A stretch of 64,000 bases of DNA, taken from Candidula unifasciata (taxonomy: Eukaryota > Mollusca > Gastropoda > Stylommatophora > Geomitridae). The notes beneath the pieces are model-generated. The model saw nothing but the letters and a program-made list of their open reading frames with translations, ran no database searches and was not told the DNA's origin. The stretch is from positions 169,501 through 233,500 of the forward strand of contig CAJHNH020008459.1 in assembly GCA_905116865.2 (NCBI GenBank), read 5' to 3'. The translations under genes were made by a program, and so were the position numbers. This document shows, piece by piece, positions 1 to 12,000 of the stretch (positions are counted from its first letter, which is position 1; each line of letters begins with the position of its first letter).

Positions 1-60
1 CTGATTGTTGATGATGATGATTTATTGCTGCTATCTTCTTTTTGTTTGTGTTCACTGCTG

Positions 61-275
61 TAAAATCTTGTTGTTTTTCCACTTCAAGACCCAGAACTTG
101 AGTTTTGCATGCACATCCATTTTACAGATCTCACTTATTTATATGCAGACTGTTAGTTCCTCTCAGGCTGATGCACTCCGACTTAAAAGGAAACCCCTAT
201 TTGTTAGACTTTCAAGACAAATATTTTAGGGAGGCAGTGGGTCTATTCTTTTGCTTCTTCCCAAAATGGAGCCTC
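61..275 (-). repeat. SINE family A copy
   Basis: This is a minus-strand copy of the commonest short interspersed repeat in the window. It contains the family block 'gcatgcacatcc', then an AGAT/GCAGACTG segment, then 'aggcagtgggtct'. At least ten related copies occur on both strands (for example 7530, 23560, 42905, 62740). No protein is encoded; the short open frames here are incidental. Lines 1-60 are unassigned AT-rich DNA. Confidence 0.7.
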
Positions 276-429
276 AGAACCAACATGGAGAACTGCTGCT
301 TTGATTGAGGTGTTTCTCACCTCTGTGTGTTAGTATCTTTATGGTAGGATTTCTGCTAAAACAGTGAAATGCACACTTGCCTAGACACTGTGCGTCTTGA
401 TTGTATAAAAATTTAATCACATAGATCAG

Positions 430-720
430 GGTCAAGCCTTACCCATGTGGGCACCGGGGCCCAATATTTGGGAGCAGAGAATAGACCCACTTCTTCTTCT
501 GCCTTTCTAACCCCCAATGGAGCATACACCCTCATCCAACTCACTCTATCCTTCGCTATCGCATGGAGCTGTCTCCATCTTTTTAGCTTCACTCTCTAGC
601 TCCCTTCTCCATGTTTTTGGTCTTCCTTTGTTTCTTTGACCCTGCGGGTTCCAGTGCAAAGACATTCTAGTTATTTTGTTCTCAGGTTTTCTAAATGTGT
701 GTCCTATCCAACGCTAGCAG
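430..720 (-). repeat. SINE-A head fragment and LINE 3' fragment
   Basis: Positions 430-495 match the 'catgtgggnnccgggg...agaccca' head of SINE A. Positions 505-715 match, on the minus strand, the C-terminal coding region of a LINE whose better copy lies at 12180-12620. The same block recurs at 61520-61735. Both pieces are broken and non-coding now. The stretch 720-940 shows nothing recognisable. Confidence 0.55.
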
Positions 721-944
721 AACCTGGTGCCACGATACCAAAAATGTGTTGAAGTCAATGGTGACAACGTTGGAAAATAATTTAAATGTATGGTTTTGGC
801 TGCAATAAATAATTTTTATATATGATGGTTTTAAAAAAAAAGGTTTATACCAGGACCTTAAAAAACATGCCTTGTAATTAGGGACCCCGACCCCAGCTAG
901 GGTGGGGCTAATAAAATTTTTTTATGCATTCTCCATAGGGATGG

Positions 945-1062
945 ACTTCAATATAATGTAAGTCCATGACTCGCATGAATATGCTGCAACAGGCAAGATT
1001 TCCAAATCTTGACTCTCATTTTTGATTGCTTAGCCATAACTTAACTTTAACTTTTGTTTAAT
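945..1062 (-). repeat. LINE reverse-transcriptase fragment
   Basis: Read on the minus strand, this AT-rich stretch matches the C-terminal part of LINE reverse-transcriptase ORFs, the region that follows the YLGS motif; compare 52080-52300. It runs directly into the 32-bp minisatellite, which appears to be an expansion of the same coding stretch. Confidence 0.5.
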
Positions 1063-1712
1063 CTTTGATGAGGCCATCCTCCATTTGACTTCTGTTGAAC
1101 AATCTCTACCCTCGCTTCAACTTCTGCTAAACAATCTCTACCTTCCCTTTAACTTCTGTTGAACAATCTCTACCTTCCCTTTAACTTCTGTTGAACAATC
1201 TCTACCTTACCTTTAACTTCTGTTGAACAATCTCTACCCTCGCTTCAACTTCTGCTAAACAATCTCTACCTTCCCTTTAACTTCTGTTGAACAATCTCTA
1301 CCCTACCTTTAACTTCTGTTGAACAATCTCTACCCTACCTTCAACTTTTGTTGAACAATCTCTACCTTCCCTTTAACTTCTGTTGAACAATCTCTACCCT
1401 ACCTTTAACTTCTGTTGAACAATCTCTACCCTACCTTTAACTTTTGTTGAACAATCTCTACCTACCTTCAACTTTTGTTGAACAATCTCTACCACCTCTT
1501 CAACTTTTGTTGAACAATCTCTACCTTCCCTTTAACTTCTGTTGAACAATCTCTACCCTACCTTTAACTTTTGTTGAACAATCTCTACCCCCTCTTCAAC
1601 TTTTGTTGAACAATCTCTACCTTCCCTTTAACTTCTGTTGAACAATCTCTACCCTACCTTTAACTTCTGTTGAACAATCTCTATCCTACCTTTAACTTCT
1701 GTTAAACAATTA
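1062..1712. repeat. 32-bp minisatellite, about 20 copies
   Basis: The repeat is built on 'cttctgttgaacaatctcta' plus a variable 'ccttccctttaa' spacer, with a period of 32 bases and variants such as ctgctaaac and ttttgttgaac. The monomer resembles the adjoining LINE coding sequence read on the minus strand, so it probably arose by local tandem amplification of a LINE fragment. After it, 1712-2170 is AT-rich DNA with no feature I can support. Confidence 0.85.
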
Positions 1713-2199
1713 TGGAGCCTGATATTCAGAGTTTATGTCATTTTACATTTCTTCATCCTTGATTTACAAAAGTTGAAGTTGATTTACCACAGAGTTAAAG
1801 TGACATATAATAAAACACACAAATCAATCCTTTTCCCTGAAATACACAAATCACAATGTCTAGTCACAGTGTACATCTCTCAGCCAGAAATTCAAGATTA
1901 GCCACGTGATTACCATGGCAGTTTTAAAGTATCACATGTTCTTTTTGTTTTTGTGTTTCATTATTTGTTGATTTAACTCATTAGTAATGCACTAGACAAT
2001 ATACTCATAAATATGCCTGGTTTTAAATTGTATAATATATTGCTTTTATCAGCATAATTTATATTTATAACTGAAAACATTCTTTTGAATCATCCTTGAT
2101 TGTTATGAATTGAAATACTGTGCATATAAACAATCAACTTAACAGCTGACAAACTGAACATACAGACACTGACACGACAGTTCAACTTCCTAACTGTTT

Positions 2200-2500
2200 T
2201 TTCCCATGTGGGTTCCGGAGTTGAAGGGTGGGGGGAGAGGGGGGGGGGGGAAGAAGAGACCCACTGCCTCTCAAACAAGCATGTCCTAACAGTTGGCATG
2301 GGTGCATTCTTTGAAGTCAAAGTACATCTACCTGAGAGATAAGGAACCAAGAGTCTGCATACAAATAAGCCAGATATGTGGAATGGATGTGCATGTAATA
2401 CTACGGTTCTGGAACTAAAAATCCGGAGGCTGTCAAATACCAAGAACCTTCGCCTGAAGTTTACAGCCAGTGAACGCAAAAAAAAAAAAAAAAAAAAAAA
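2200..2500 (+). repeat. SINE family A copy with poly(A) tail
   Basis: This is a plus-strand SINE A: head with 'cccatgtgggttccgg', a G-run, the 'gacccactgcctctcaaaca' block, 'gcatgtcctaacag', the body, and a 3' end 'cagccagtgaacgc' followed by a pure A-run at 2479-2500. It ends about 30 bases beyond the TAB1 stop codon, in the opposite orientation to TAB1. Confidence 0.75.
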
Positions 2501-2529
2501 GAATTAACAAACTCTGGGTATATTTCTCC

Positions 2530-2535
2530 TTTATT
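2530..2535 (-). promoter_or_regulatory. AATAAA overlapping the TAB1 stop codon
   Basis: Read on the minus strand, the sequence CATTAATAAAGG contains the TAA stop and an AATAAA polyadenylation hexamer sharing two bases. If used, cleavage would fall about 10-30 bases further on, just before the SINE A poly(A) tract, giving almost no 3' UTR. Use of this signal is inferred. Confidence 0.4.
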
Positions 2536-2674
2536 AATGTTCGGACAAAGGTTCTTCTTGAATGGGATCATATACTGACTTGGGCATCAGCTCCTTGTAA
2601 AGATTTTCTTTCATGTCTTCAGTGAAACTTTCCATTGCAGCGTACCATTCAGAAAAATTCACATAGGCCTTAAC
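2534..2674 (-). CDS. TAB1: TAB1 last coding exon (C-terminal TAK1-binding segment)
   Basis: The exon follows an acceptor read as GTTTCAG and starts in phase 0. It encodes 46 residues beginning VKAYVNFSEWYAAM and ending PLSEH, then TAA at 2534-2536. The aromatic pattern Y-V-x-F-x-E-(W/F)-Y is the conserved C-terminal motif by which TAB1 binds the TAK1 kinase domain. The tail after the motif is acidic and differs from vertebrates. The stop codon overlaps an AATAAA hexamer. Confidence 0.93.
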   Translation of the reverse strand, partial: VKAYVNFSEWYAAMESFTEDMKENLYKELMPKSVYDPIQEEPLSEH

Positions 2675-3004
2675 CTGAAACAATATCACATTTGAAAGGT
2701 TATTAAGATTAACAATAAATTTGTCAGGACTAAGACACTAACGTATTTTGTGACTAAAATTAGCTAAATTTAGCTGGAGTAGATTAGAGGTAACAGTGTT
2801 TGCTCAACTTTGTTCGCCTTATGGTGCTGACTGATACATTTTTATTAAATAGGAATTAGTATGGTATACTTATCTTGAACCTTGGCAGTAAATAAAGTCT
2901 CTAGCCTTCTCAGAGAAAAGACAAAAAAAAAGAATGGAGGATCTGTATCGTCATTAAAAAAGGCAGGCTGAATTAGCCGCAGTGCAGGCAAATTTCAAAA
3001 TCAG

Positions 3005-3069
<65 letters not shown>

Positions 3070-6000
3070 TGTGAGAGAGAGAGAGAGATAAATTAGGTGA
3101 GAGAGAGAGACTGTCACATTTATCTTTCTAGATTAAGCACATCTGGGTCCTTGCTGACACTCTGGAGTTTGTCAACTTTGCAGTGATTCTTCTTGTGTTA
3201 TCTTGTGGGAAGAAGGGGGTTGGGGGTTCTGTGGGTCTTAAGGCATGGTGTCCGCTTTGAGTCCTGGAAGTCCTGGGTTCAGGCCCCGGTGAAGGCTAGG
3301 ATTTTTTAACGTGGACTTCTAGTAATTTCCCCCTGGTCTCTGGGTAGTAAGATTGGACGCCCATGTGTACTGCTGCACGTGTTTAAAAAAAATCCCTTGG
3401 GAGTTGAAACTGAAAAGAGTAGCCTAACGGCGCTGCTCGGGCAGAATTTTGAGTTAAAAATCTACCCAAAGTATTTCAGGATCCTTACCGGTGCTACGGA
3501 GTTCGTGCACTGTGCTGAGATGACTCAGGCTTGAGTTAGAAGTACAGCGGAGCACTTATGGGTTACTACTCTTGTGCCATGCTGTTGATCTGTTGTAAAA
3601 CTAAACAAAACTAAATATCTTTGGGAGGAGATGGAGCATTTATGGAGGTATTCGTTTTAAATGAAAAATCTTTATTTGAAAACTAGACTATACTTAGATA
3701 AAAAATAACTAACATATACCACTGCTGGTGTGATCTATATATGAGGTAAGTATGATCCAGCAAAGAAAGCAGTTATGAAACGCATTGACAAGGCATCAGT
3801 AGCATTAAAAAGCTTCAACAAAATATGGAACTTTAAATTCTATAGTTTTAGAACCAATTCTTCGCTTGCTGCTGAAGATGGGGATGGAGCGCTTATGGGG
3901 TGTCCCGAGTGCTGTGATGTCAATTCTCAATTCAACATTCAGTTTTAGAACCATTAGAACTAAAGTTATGTATTTTCAGTTTAAAGCTATTTCAGTTTTA
4001 ACATATGCCGGTAAAAGTTGGAGAACTACCTAATACTTGGAGTGAAAGTTGAAGAACTAGTTAATACTTGGAGTGAAAGTTGGAGAACTACTTAATACTT
4101 GGAGTGAAAGTTGGAGAACTACTTAATACTTGGAGTGAAAGTTGGAGAACTACTTAATACTTGGAGTGAAAGTTGGAGAACTACTTAATACTTGAAGTGA
4201 AAGTTGGAAAACTACTTGATACTTGGAGTGAAAGTTGGAGAACTACTTAATACTTGGAGTGAAAGTTACATGCATTTAAAAACAAATGCCTGAGGAACAT
4301 GATGACCATAAAATGGGATGATTCCAAGAGAAGCGAAGAAAACAGAAAAATGTCTGGGCAACCACTAATATCAACAGTTACAAGACAGAGAAGATGGCAG
4401 TATATTAGACACATTCTTAGAAAAGACAAACAGGCACTGAAAAAGGAAACAAATGGATTATGGAAGCGAGGACGCCCAAAAGAAATTGCTAAGTGGATGT
4501 TGTTGAGAGGGGCCAAAGATGCTGGACTGGCTTCCACCCATGATATCGAGGTGACTGCCCAGGACAGAACAGAGTGGAATATTATATTAGACTGCGAGCC
4601 CTAGGTGACACACACAAGCGCAACAGGACAATGAATAAATGAATGAAAATGACTCGGCAAATTTACGGTTTCTCGGCAGCGAGTAAATTAATATCCTACC
4701 TTCCCTTCAGCATCCAGCTCCAGTTTGTCATTCTGTGACTGAGTGTGAGAAAACAACTGCATCTCCCCGCTGGAGTTGGTGCTGTATGTGCTGCTACCAT
4801 TTGTACGTGTATCCGTGCTATTCGTGTCTGTGGCGCCCAGCAGATTCGGCCCTGACAGGAAGTAGTTAGTCGGCGTGGTCGGGGAATCCGCGCTTGAGCT
4901 GTCCGTGGTGCGCTGTCTGGTGGACTCTGGACTGTTGTAAGAAGCCCCATGGGGGAAGCCGGAAGCTCCATGGGCCACACTGTAGGACGGGGTGTGTGCT
5001 GGCGATGAAATACTGCGGACTGAACTGGGGCTGTGGACTGACAGCGGGTAGTTGAAGTTTCTTACCAGCAGGGTTATATCATCCCGTTTCTGGCACAGAG
5101 CCTTCTGAGTTTCGTTGCCGGTCATGAATGTATCGTGGTGGATACGCACCACCCTGTCTACCACAGCTTGAGCGACGCCGGTCAGTGTCGTCTGCTGGGA
5201 GAACTCTTGGGCGACCATCTTAGCAATGTCTCCGTTCACTGTATCTGTACCTGTGGCATCGGCCAAAGCCTGGTACAAGCCGTCAGACATTAAAACCATG
5301 AAAGCACAGGAGCTGTCTATCGGCAGTCCCCCATCCACGAATGGGTCGGCGATGACTGGTTCAACTTTGGCTGCACTGTTCGATAAACAAACACCCAGTG
5401 TGTTAATGTAATGGATGAATGGGTGAATGCTGTGGAGTCAAAACTGCTGGTAAAACCTCATGTGTAAAAATAATGATAAAATAAATGTGCACAATTTATT
5501 GCCTAGCATATTTCAATCAGGAAGTCGTAGTGACTAGGCATATGCCTGCAGGCCTGAAGGGTGTGAGTTTTAAACTGCACGAGACAATTTTTTTTTTTAA
5601 CTGACCTAGGCTACTAGGTCGGCCCAGTCTCAAATGGGTTACAGGTATCAGTCTGGGAAAAAAGTGGCAGGAATATTGCATTCACATCACCCAACAGTTG
5701 TCGACTGGTCTTTACAAATATGAGTTTGAACTTGTATGTTTCTTTTGTTTTGAACAACGGATTAACATCATGGCACATGGGTGTAGCCCATAAGTGCTCC
5801 ATTCTTCTTCTAACTTGTCTGAGTCTGAAGAAGCTCAGCAAAGTGCACAGGCTCCGTAGCACCGGTAAGGATCCTGAAATAATTTGGGTAGATTTTAAAC
5901 TCCAAATTTTGCCCGGGCAGCGCCATTAAGCTATTCTTTTCAATTTCCAACTGCCAAGGGATTTTTTACCTGCGCAACAATGCACACAGGCGTCCGATCT

Positions 6001-9000
6001 CACTACCCAGAGACCGGGGGGGGGGGGGGGGAAATTACTAGAAGTCCAACTAAAAAAAAATTCTAGCCCTTGCCGGGGATTGAACCCGAAACCTCTAGCA
6101 CTTGAGGCGGACACCATGCTTTGAGACCCCACAGCCCCCTATATTGTGAGTCTAGAACCTATGCCCCATGCGCCAAAGAAAGAAACAGTGTACTTGAGTC
6201 ATGTGATAAGAGAGGTTTGAAGAACACTGTGACCAGTGGAATGATCAGTGGTAGATAAGACCCAGGATGCACAAAGGATAAGATCTGTGAAAATACAACT
6301 ACACCATCTGGAAAGCAACTCAATGATGATGATGATGATGGGAAGCCATTAGTCATGGCTCCCGCTGGCATCTTGAATCTTCCCATATGATTGTGTTAAA
6401 CTGTGCTATATGGAGGCATTGGAATGACAGCCCAGGGCGATGGGGTCTGTGATTAGTAAGACCCACTCATGTTATAAGAAGTCTTCCACATTAGAGCATA
6501 GTCAGACTTCAGGACCACTGTTATCATTGCATTTATTGTGGCTAGCAACTGCCATAATCTGTATTGTTTCTCGTTTGATTATATTTGTGAAATATTTCCT
6601 TAAAACTAACAGATTTTATCAACAGTCTTTAAAAATTCTTTGCAAAACTTCAATTATGTATGAAAAATGTTTACAATCAAATGAGTTAGACAAAGACAGG
6701 AAAACCCCATATCCTTTATGAGTTTTCAAAGTGTTCTGGTCAGGTGGCAACTGACTAATCAACATACAACTAACTAATGATGCTCAGGTAATGTAGACAG
6801 TTCTTCTTCTTCTTTTCTTCCACCTTGTACCTTACCAAAGTGTCGGGGGGAGATGTAATTTTCGTTGATGAGCTCTGTCAAGAGCACTATTAAGACTGAT
6901 GTTCATTTCTGTAAGGCTGTTCTTAGTGCCATCACTCCATATTTTCCGAGGTCTTCCACTCGCTCTATACCCGTTGTAACGTTTTAGTGTGGCTCGCTGT
7001 GGCAGATAGTAAGAGGGCATTCTTGTTAGGTGTCCAAACAACTTCATCTGTTGTTCTTTGATGACCTGTAAGACTGGCTTTATTCCTAGCATTCGTCTGA
7101 TTTCATGATTTCGTATTCTGTCTTTCCTTGAAACACCTTCAACTCTTCTAAGGTATTTCATCTCTGTTGTCACAATTTTACGTTCATTGGAGGATGTAAG
7201 TGTCCACGTTTGGCACTGATAGCATAGTGTTGGCCAAAACATAGTTTTCATAAGATAATGTAGATAGTAACTGATATAAAAACATTTGTTCTGCATGTTT
7301 CTGAATCTGGGTTTGAATCTGCATCGATCCAGTTTTTTTTCTCTCTTCAAAATGACTTCCTATCTTAAACCAGTCTACAAGTGGTACCAGGCAATGTCCT
7401 GGGAAGTAAAGGTGGCCGGTGTGATGTTGACCACATCACCCATCGAGTACCGACTGGTCTATACAAATATATGTCTGGCATCACATGGCTGATGCACCAC
7501 TGGCGTGGAAAGGATCCTTTACTTACTAACCTCCCCGTGTGGGTTCCGGGGTCCCACTGTGGGGAAAACAAGAACAGACCCACTGCCTACCTAAAAGCAT
7601 GTCGTAACAGTTGACTAGCTGGGGGCTTCCTTCAAAGTGGGAGTGCATCTGCCTGAGAGGCATGGAACCAACAGACTACACACACGTGAATCAGATCTGT
7701 AAAACAGATGTGCATGCAACACTCAGGTTTTGGAAAGGACTGTAGTCAAGAAGTGGACGAACAATCAGAACTTTACATCAGAGTCTGCAGCTGGAGAGTG
7801 CGAAGAAGAAGAAGAAGACAGTATTGTACAACCTGACCGATTCATGTTTTTGTAATAGTATGAGTAAGAGACAAATATCAAAAGGAGTCGGTCATCCTTT
7901 TAGGCCATGTTTGAAGAAAAAGGAAACTGGAATATGTTGTTACAACTGCAAACATTTGTGGAAAGAGAGACAGAGAAAGACAACATGAGAAGATTCCTTG
8001 ACAGCCTTTTATTATAGCAAGGAGGGGTGTCAGCACACGGACTGATAGGTTGTCGGAGATCACAGGCTGTGGAAAGGCAGAATCACCCCACACCAGATGG
8101 CAAGGCACTTGATGATGATGAGGTGTAATCGATCGGCTTGTGGTGGTTTGGTAATGGAGGGAAAGTGATCAATGTCTCACATCTTCTTCTTAATTCTTTA
8201 TGCACCAAGGAAAGCAAATTGCGTTTGTCGATTTTCATTATCTGCCTTTGTGACCTACATGAGCTCATCTATTTGTTATATTCACCCATTCTGCATCAGT
8301 TGTTTATTTAGATCTTCTACCTCAAAGTTTAATTATTTTAATTGCCTCAGAGAAAAGCAACCATTAGTTCAAGTAACAACTTCTTCAAATGCAAAGAGTT
8401 AAAGTCCATGCTGTGAGGAGTTGGTTGCCATATCTATCGCCAACAATCTGTGCTGTGTACTTTCAACCATTTATGACTACAGATGACCTTAAATGCTATG
8501 CTGTCAAACTGTCCAGCATCTTCTTTCTTGGTTTCCCTCTGTCTTTTCTCCCCTCCAGCTTTCTCACTGAGGCGATGTACTGCAGTCTTCTCCCTCTCAT
8601 GGTATAACCAAAGAATGTAGACTGTCTCCCTATGATTCGAGCAATCAGTTCTGGTTAGGAGTCTGTTTTTTTTTCTTTCTTTTATATATATACATAAAAA
8701 ATTTTGTTCATTCGTCCAGGGACTCGTCATTTTTCTATGAAACCAATCCTCCACTGCTTGCACATAATTTTTCCCTTATTGGTCGACTGATCATGATTCA
8801 CTTCCATATATCAGGATAGCATTTAGGAGGCTGTTGAGAATTCTCTTTTTCGCTTCAAGTGACAAAGAAAGATTGCACAGAATATTTTTTTTTGTTCGGG
8901 CATCTGCATGTTAGGGAAGCTACCGTGGTGTTGTGGCTAGCTGAGAAGTAGAGGTGCCTGGCGAGATGAGATTCTAAACACATCACCCACTGAGTGACAA

Positions 9001-12000
9001 TTGGTCTATAAAATATAGGTCTAGCCCTATATGCCCAATATGTCTGACAATATGGAAAAGGGTCCTCTACTTTTTCTATTACATGTTAGATTTAAATTCA
9101 TTAGTACTACAAACCGGGGAGAGGCTGGCCGAGCAGTTTCAATGTCAGACTCTCGTGCAGGAGACCTGAGTTCGACCCCTCAGTAAGGCAATGGAGTTTT
9201 TCCTGTTAGGGCAAAATTAAACATCCTAACATGCAGAGTCTGTGGTGACAGCACTAGCAAAGCAACCCTAAATCCTCAGGCTTAACTCTTTGAGAAGGAA
9301 CACATCATACGTTCATAGGCTCCTACCCAGAAGCCCAATGAGCGCATGATGCGCCGATTTTATGACTCTCTTGACTACCTCTTGGGCCTGGGACTCAAAG
9401 AGTTAAGGCCTCCCTGTCTACACCGCTCTAAAATGTGGTAAAACAGACAGTATGACAGTACCACAAACCTCAGAATAAAATTGTCCTTATAGCCTCCCTT
9501 CATGTGGTAATCCCCAATGCAGCGGGTACAATCTGAGTTCCCCACTTTCCTTAATACTTTCAGTGTATTGATATCAAGGCCCAACTGTTGTAGTCTGGCC
9601 TGCTCTCCTGGGTCAGAAATGGTGTGGTCATATGACAGCTGAATGACCCGCAGGACTCCATCTGGTCCAGTTTTGCATAGAATGGCCCTAGTATCGCCTA
9701 AGAAAATCAAAATGATCTTTAAAGAAGTCACAATGTCCATTATGGAGTAGCAATCACAATGTCTATTATGAAGTAGCAATCACAATGTCCATTATGAAGT
9801 AGCAATCACAATGTCCATTATGAAGTAGCAGTCACAATGTCCATTATGGAGTAGCAATCACAATGTCCATTATGAAGTAGCAGTCACAATGTCCAATATG
9901 AAGTAGCAATCCAAATGAAGTACATTAAAAAAAAATTAGACTTCCTGTGTTGATTCTGGTGCAGCATAGAAGGGAGAATAAGGAAATAAACCCACTGCCT
10001 CCAAACAAACATGTTGTAAGAGTAGACTAATAAGGGATTCCCTTCGAAGTCAGAATGCATCTGCTTGAGACGCGAAGGAACCAGCAGTCTGCATATAAAA
10101 AAGTTCCACCTGTAAAACAGGTGTGCACACAAAATCAACTTCTTGAACAAGACTAAAGTCCAGAAGTGGACCCAAAAAATCAGAACTTTCTGCCAGAGTT
10201 TATAAACGGTGAACGCGAAGAAGTAAATTATTAATTAAAGATTTCTATAGCCTGCTGTCTACATGCAAAAAATTATGACAAACACTGGCAAGCAGAAGCA
10301 GCATTTAAAAGCCTGAACACAATATGCAATTCTAAATTGTATAGTTTTAAAATCAAGTTAGACATTTTTTAATTCTAATGAAATTTCAATATTTATATAT
10401 GCCAGTGAAAGTTGGGGAAACCACCAAAGACATGGAGCGAAAGTTTAAAACTAGAAACTGTTGAGCATTAAATGGGAAGAATTAATTTGAAAAAAAAGGC
10501 AAAGAAATAAGACAAATGTCTGCACAAACTCTTTATCAAAATTCATAAGAAAAAAAATGACAATATACTGTTGACATCATGGGGAGAAGTGGACAGATAA
10601 TTAATAAGCAGGTACTGAAATGAGAAACAAATGGACTGAGGAAATGAGGATGTCCAATAGGAACCCTAAGACGAATGTTTCTGGGACAGGCCACAGGTAC
10701 TGAAATGAGAAACAAATGGACTGAGGAAATGAGGATGTCCAATAGGAACCCTAAGACGAATGTTTCTGGGACAGGCCACAGGTACTAGACTAGAGTCCAT
10801 TCATATTTAAAATGATTTCTTGGTTCTAAACAATTTCAAATATCTTCAACAGCATGCACAAATCACTGACATCTAGATGAACAAGACACTAAGAAAATAA
10901 AAAGAATTGTCAACTGTTATGAATACTCAGCCCTGCTGTACTGTGCGGAGAACTAGACCAGTGTTTCCCAAACTTGTCTTAGTCGCGGCTCCTTTTTCAA
11001 TTACAATGTTTCCCTAACCCAAGTAAAAGTATGACTATTGGTATGTAAGAGATTTAAAAAAAATAAACCTCGTGTCTCTTCAAATATTTTGAGGCGCCTC
11101 TGTAAAGAGGTCGCGCCTCTGTGAAGAGGTCGCGCCTCTGTGAAGAGGTTGCGGCTCCCTGGCGCACAGTTTGGGAATCATTGATCTAGACAATGAAAAG
11201 CAACTAGAAATCATATTTAATACCACGTTATGTGAATATACAGAAGAATAGGTTGTATTTAATATAATTGATAACGAAATAATTTATATAGAGGTTATGA
11301 GAAGACTAAACAAATAAAAACAGAGTTGCCGAAAGAAATAAAAAAAGAGACAACTGAAATATTCCAGCTACATTAAGACATAAAAGCTTTTTAAAGAAAA
11401 AAAGGACCCCTTCCACGCCTTCAGGTGTATTGGGCATATAGGGCTAGACTTAGATTTCACAGATCAAATGGCACTTGGTGGTCAACATTGCACCAGGCAG
11501 CTTTACTTCCCAGGAATTTACCTGGTACCTATTTAAGGCTGGGTCGATCTGGGAGTCGGGGTCATTTCTGGGAGAAAAGGGGGGGGGGGGGGGTGCTCCT
11601 CCATCAGGAATATTAAGATATAAGACATAAAAACCACACAGTAAGGAAAAGTTGAAAACATGTGAGCAAGAGGCACACAGTAATGCAAGTGGAAGGATAA
11701 CATCAAGAGGCGAATGAACAGAAGTGTGAGAGAGCGTACATTGATGGCAAAAGACAGCATGCTTGTAGCCAACTTTCACTGTAGAGATTAAACCTGATTC
11801 TTCTACCTCTCCTCTGATTCTTTTACCAGAAAACGTATATCAGGAGGCCAGTAACCTTTATGAAAGCTATCGTCCAGCAAATATCTTTAAATTTAACACA
11901 CAGCTTTGTCTTCATTGTGGTTGGAACAGGCCAGATTGCGTCTCTATTGTCAGCATACAACTGACAAGGGTTGGAGCACATCTGATTGGTTTCTAGGTTT

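Larger units (their letters stand above)
3755..4620 (+). pseudogene. LINE reverse-transcriptase C-terminal fragment with two internal disruptions
   Basis: The plus-strand reading starts KRIDKASVALKSFNKIWN, a LINE post-RT segment. It continues through a YAGKSWRTT block and ends in an open frame at 4299-4604 that contains RQRRWQYIRHILRK, KRGRPKEIAKW and AQDRTEW. These are typical of the C-terminal end of RT-bearing LINE ORF2 proteins. The frame is broken by an 84-base insertion at 3857-3940 and by a 31-bp tandem expansion at 4014-4268. It lies in a TAB1 intron and is not a host gene. Confidence 0.75.

Noticed and set aside
8925..9275. Functional tRNA genes
   Set aside because: The A- and B-box-like strings sit in dispersed SINEs and do not fold into a complete cloverleaf by inspection.
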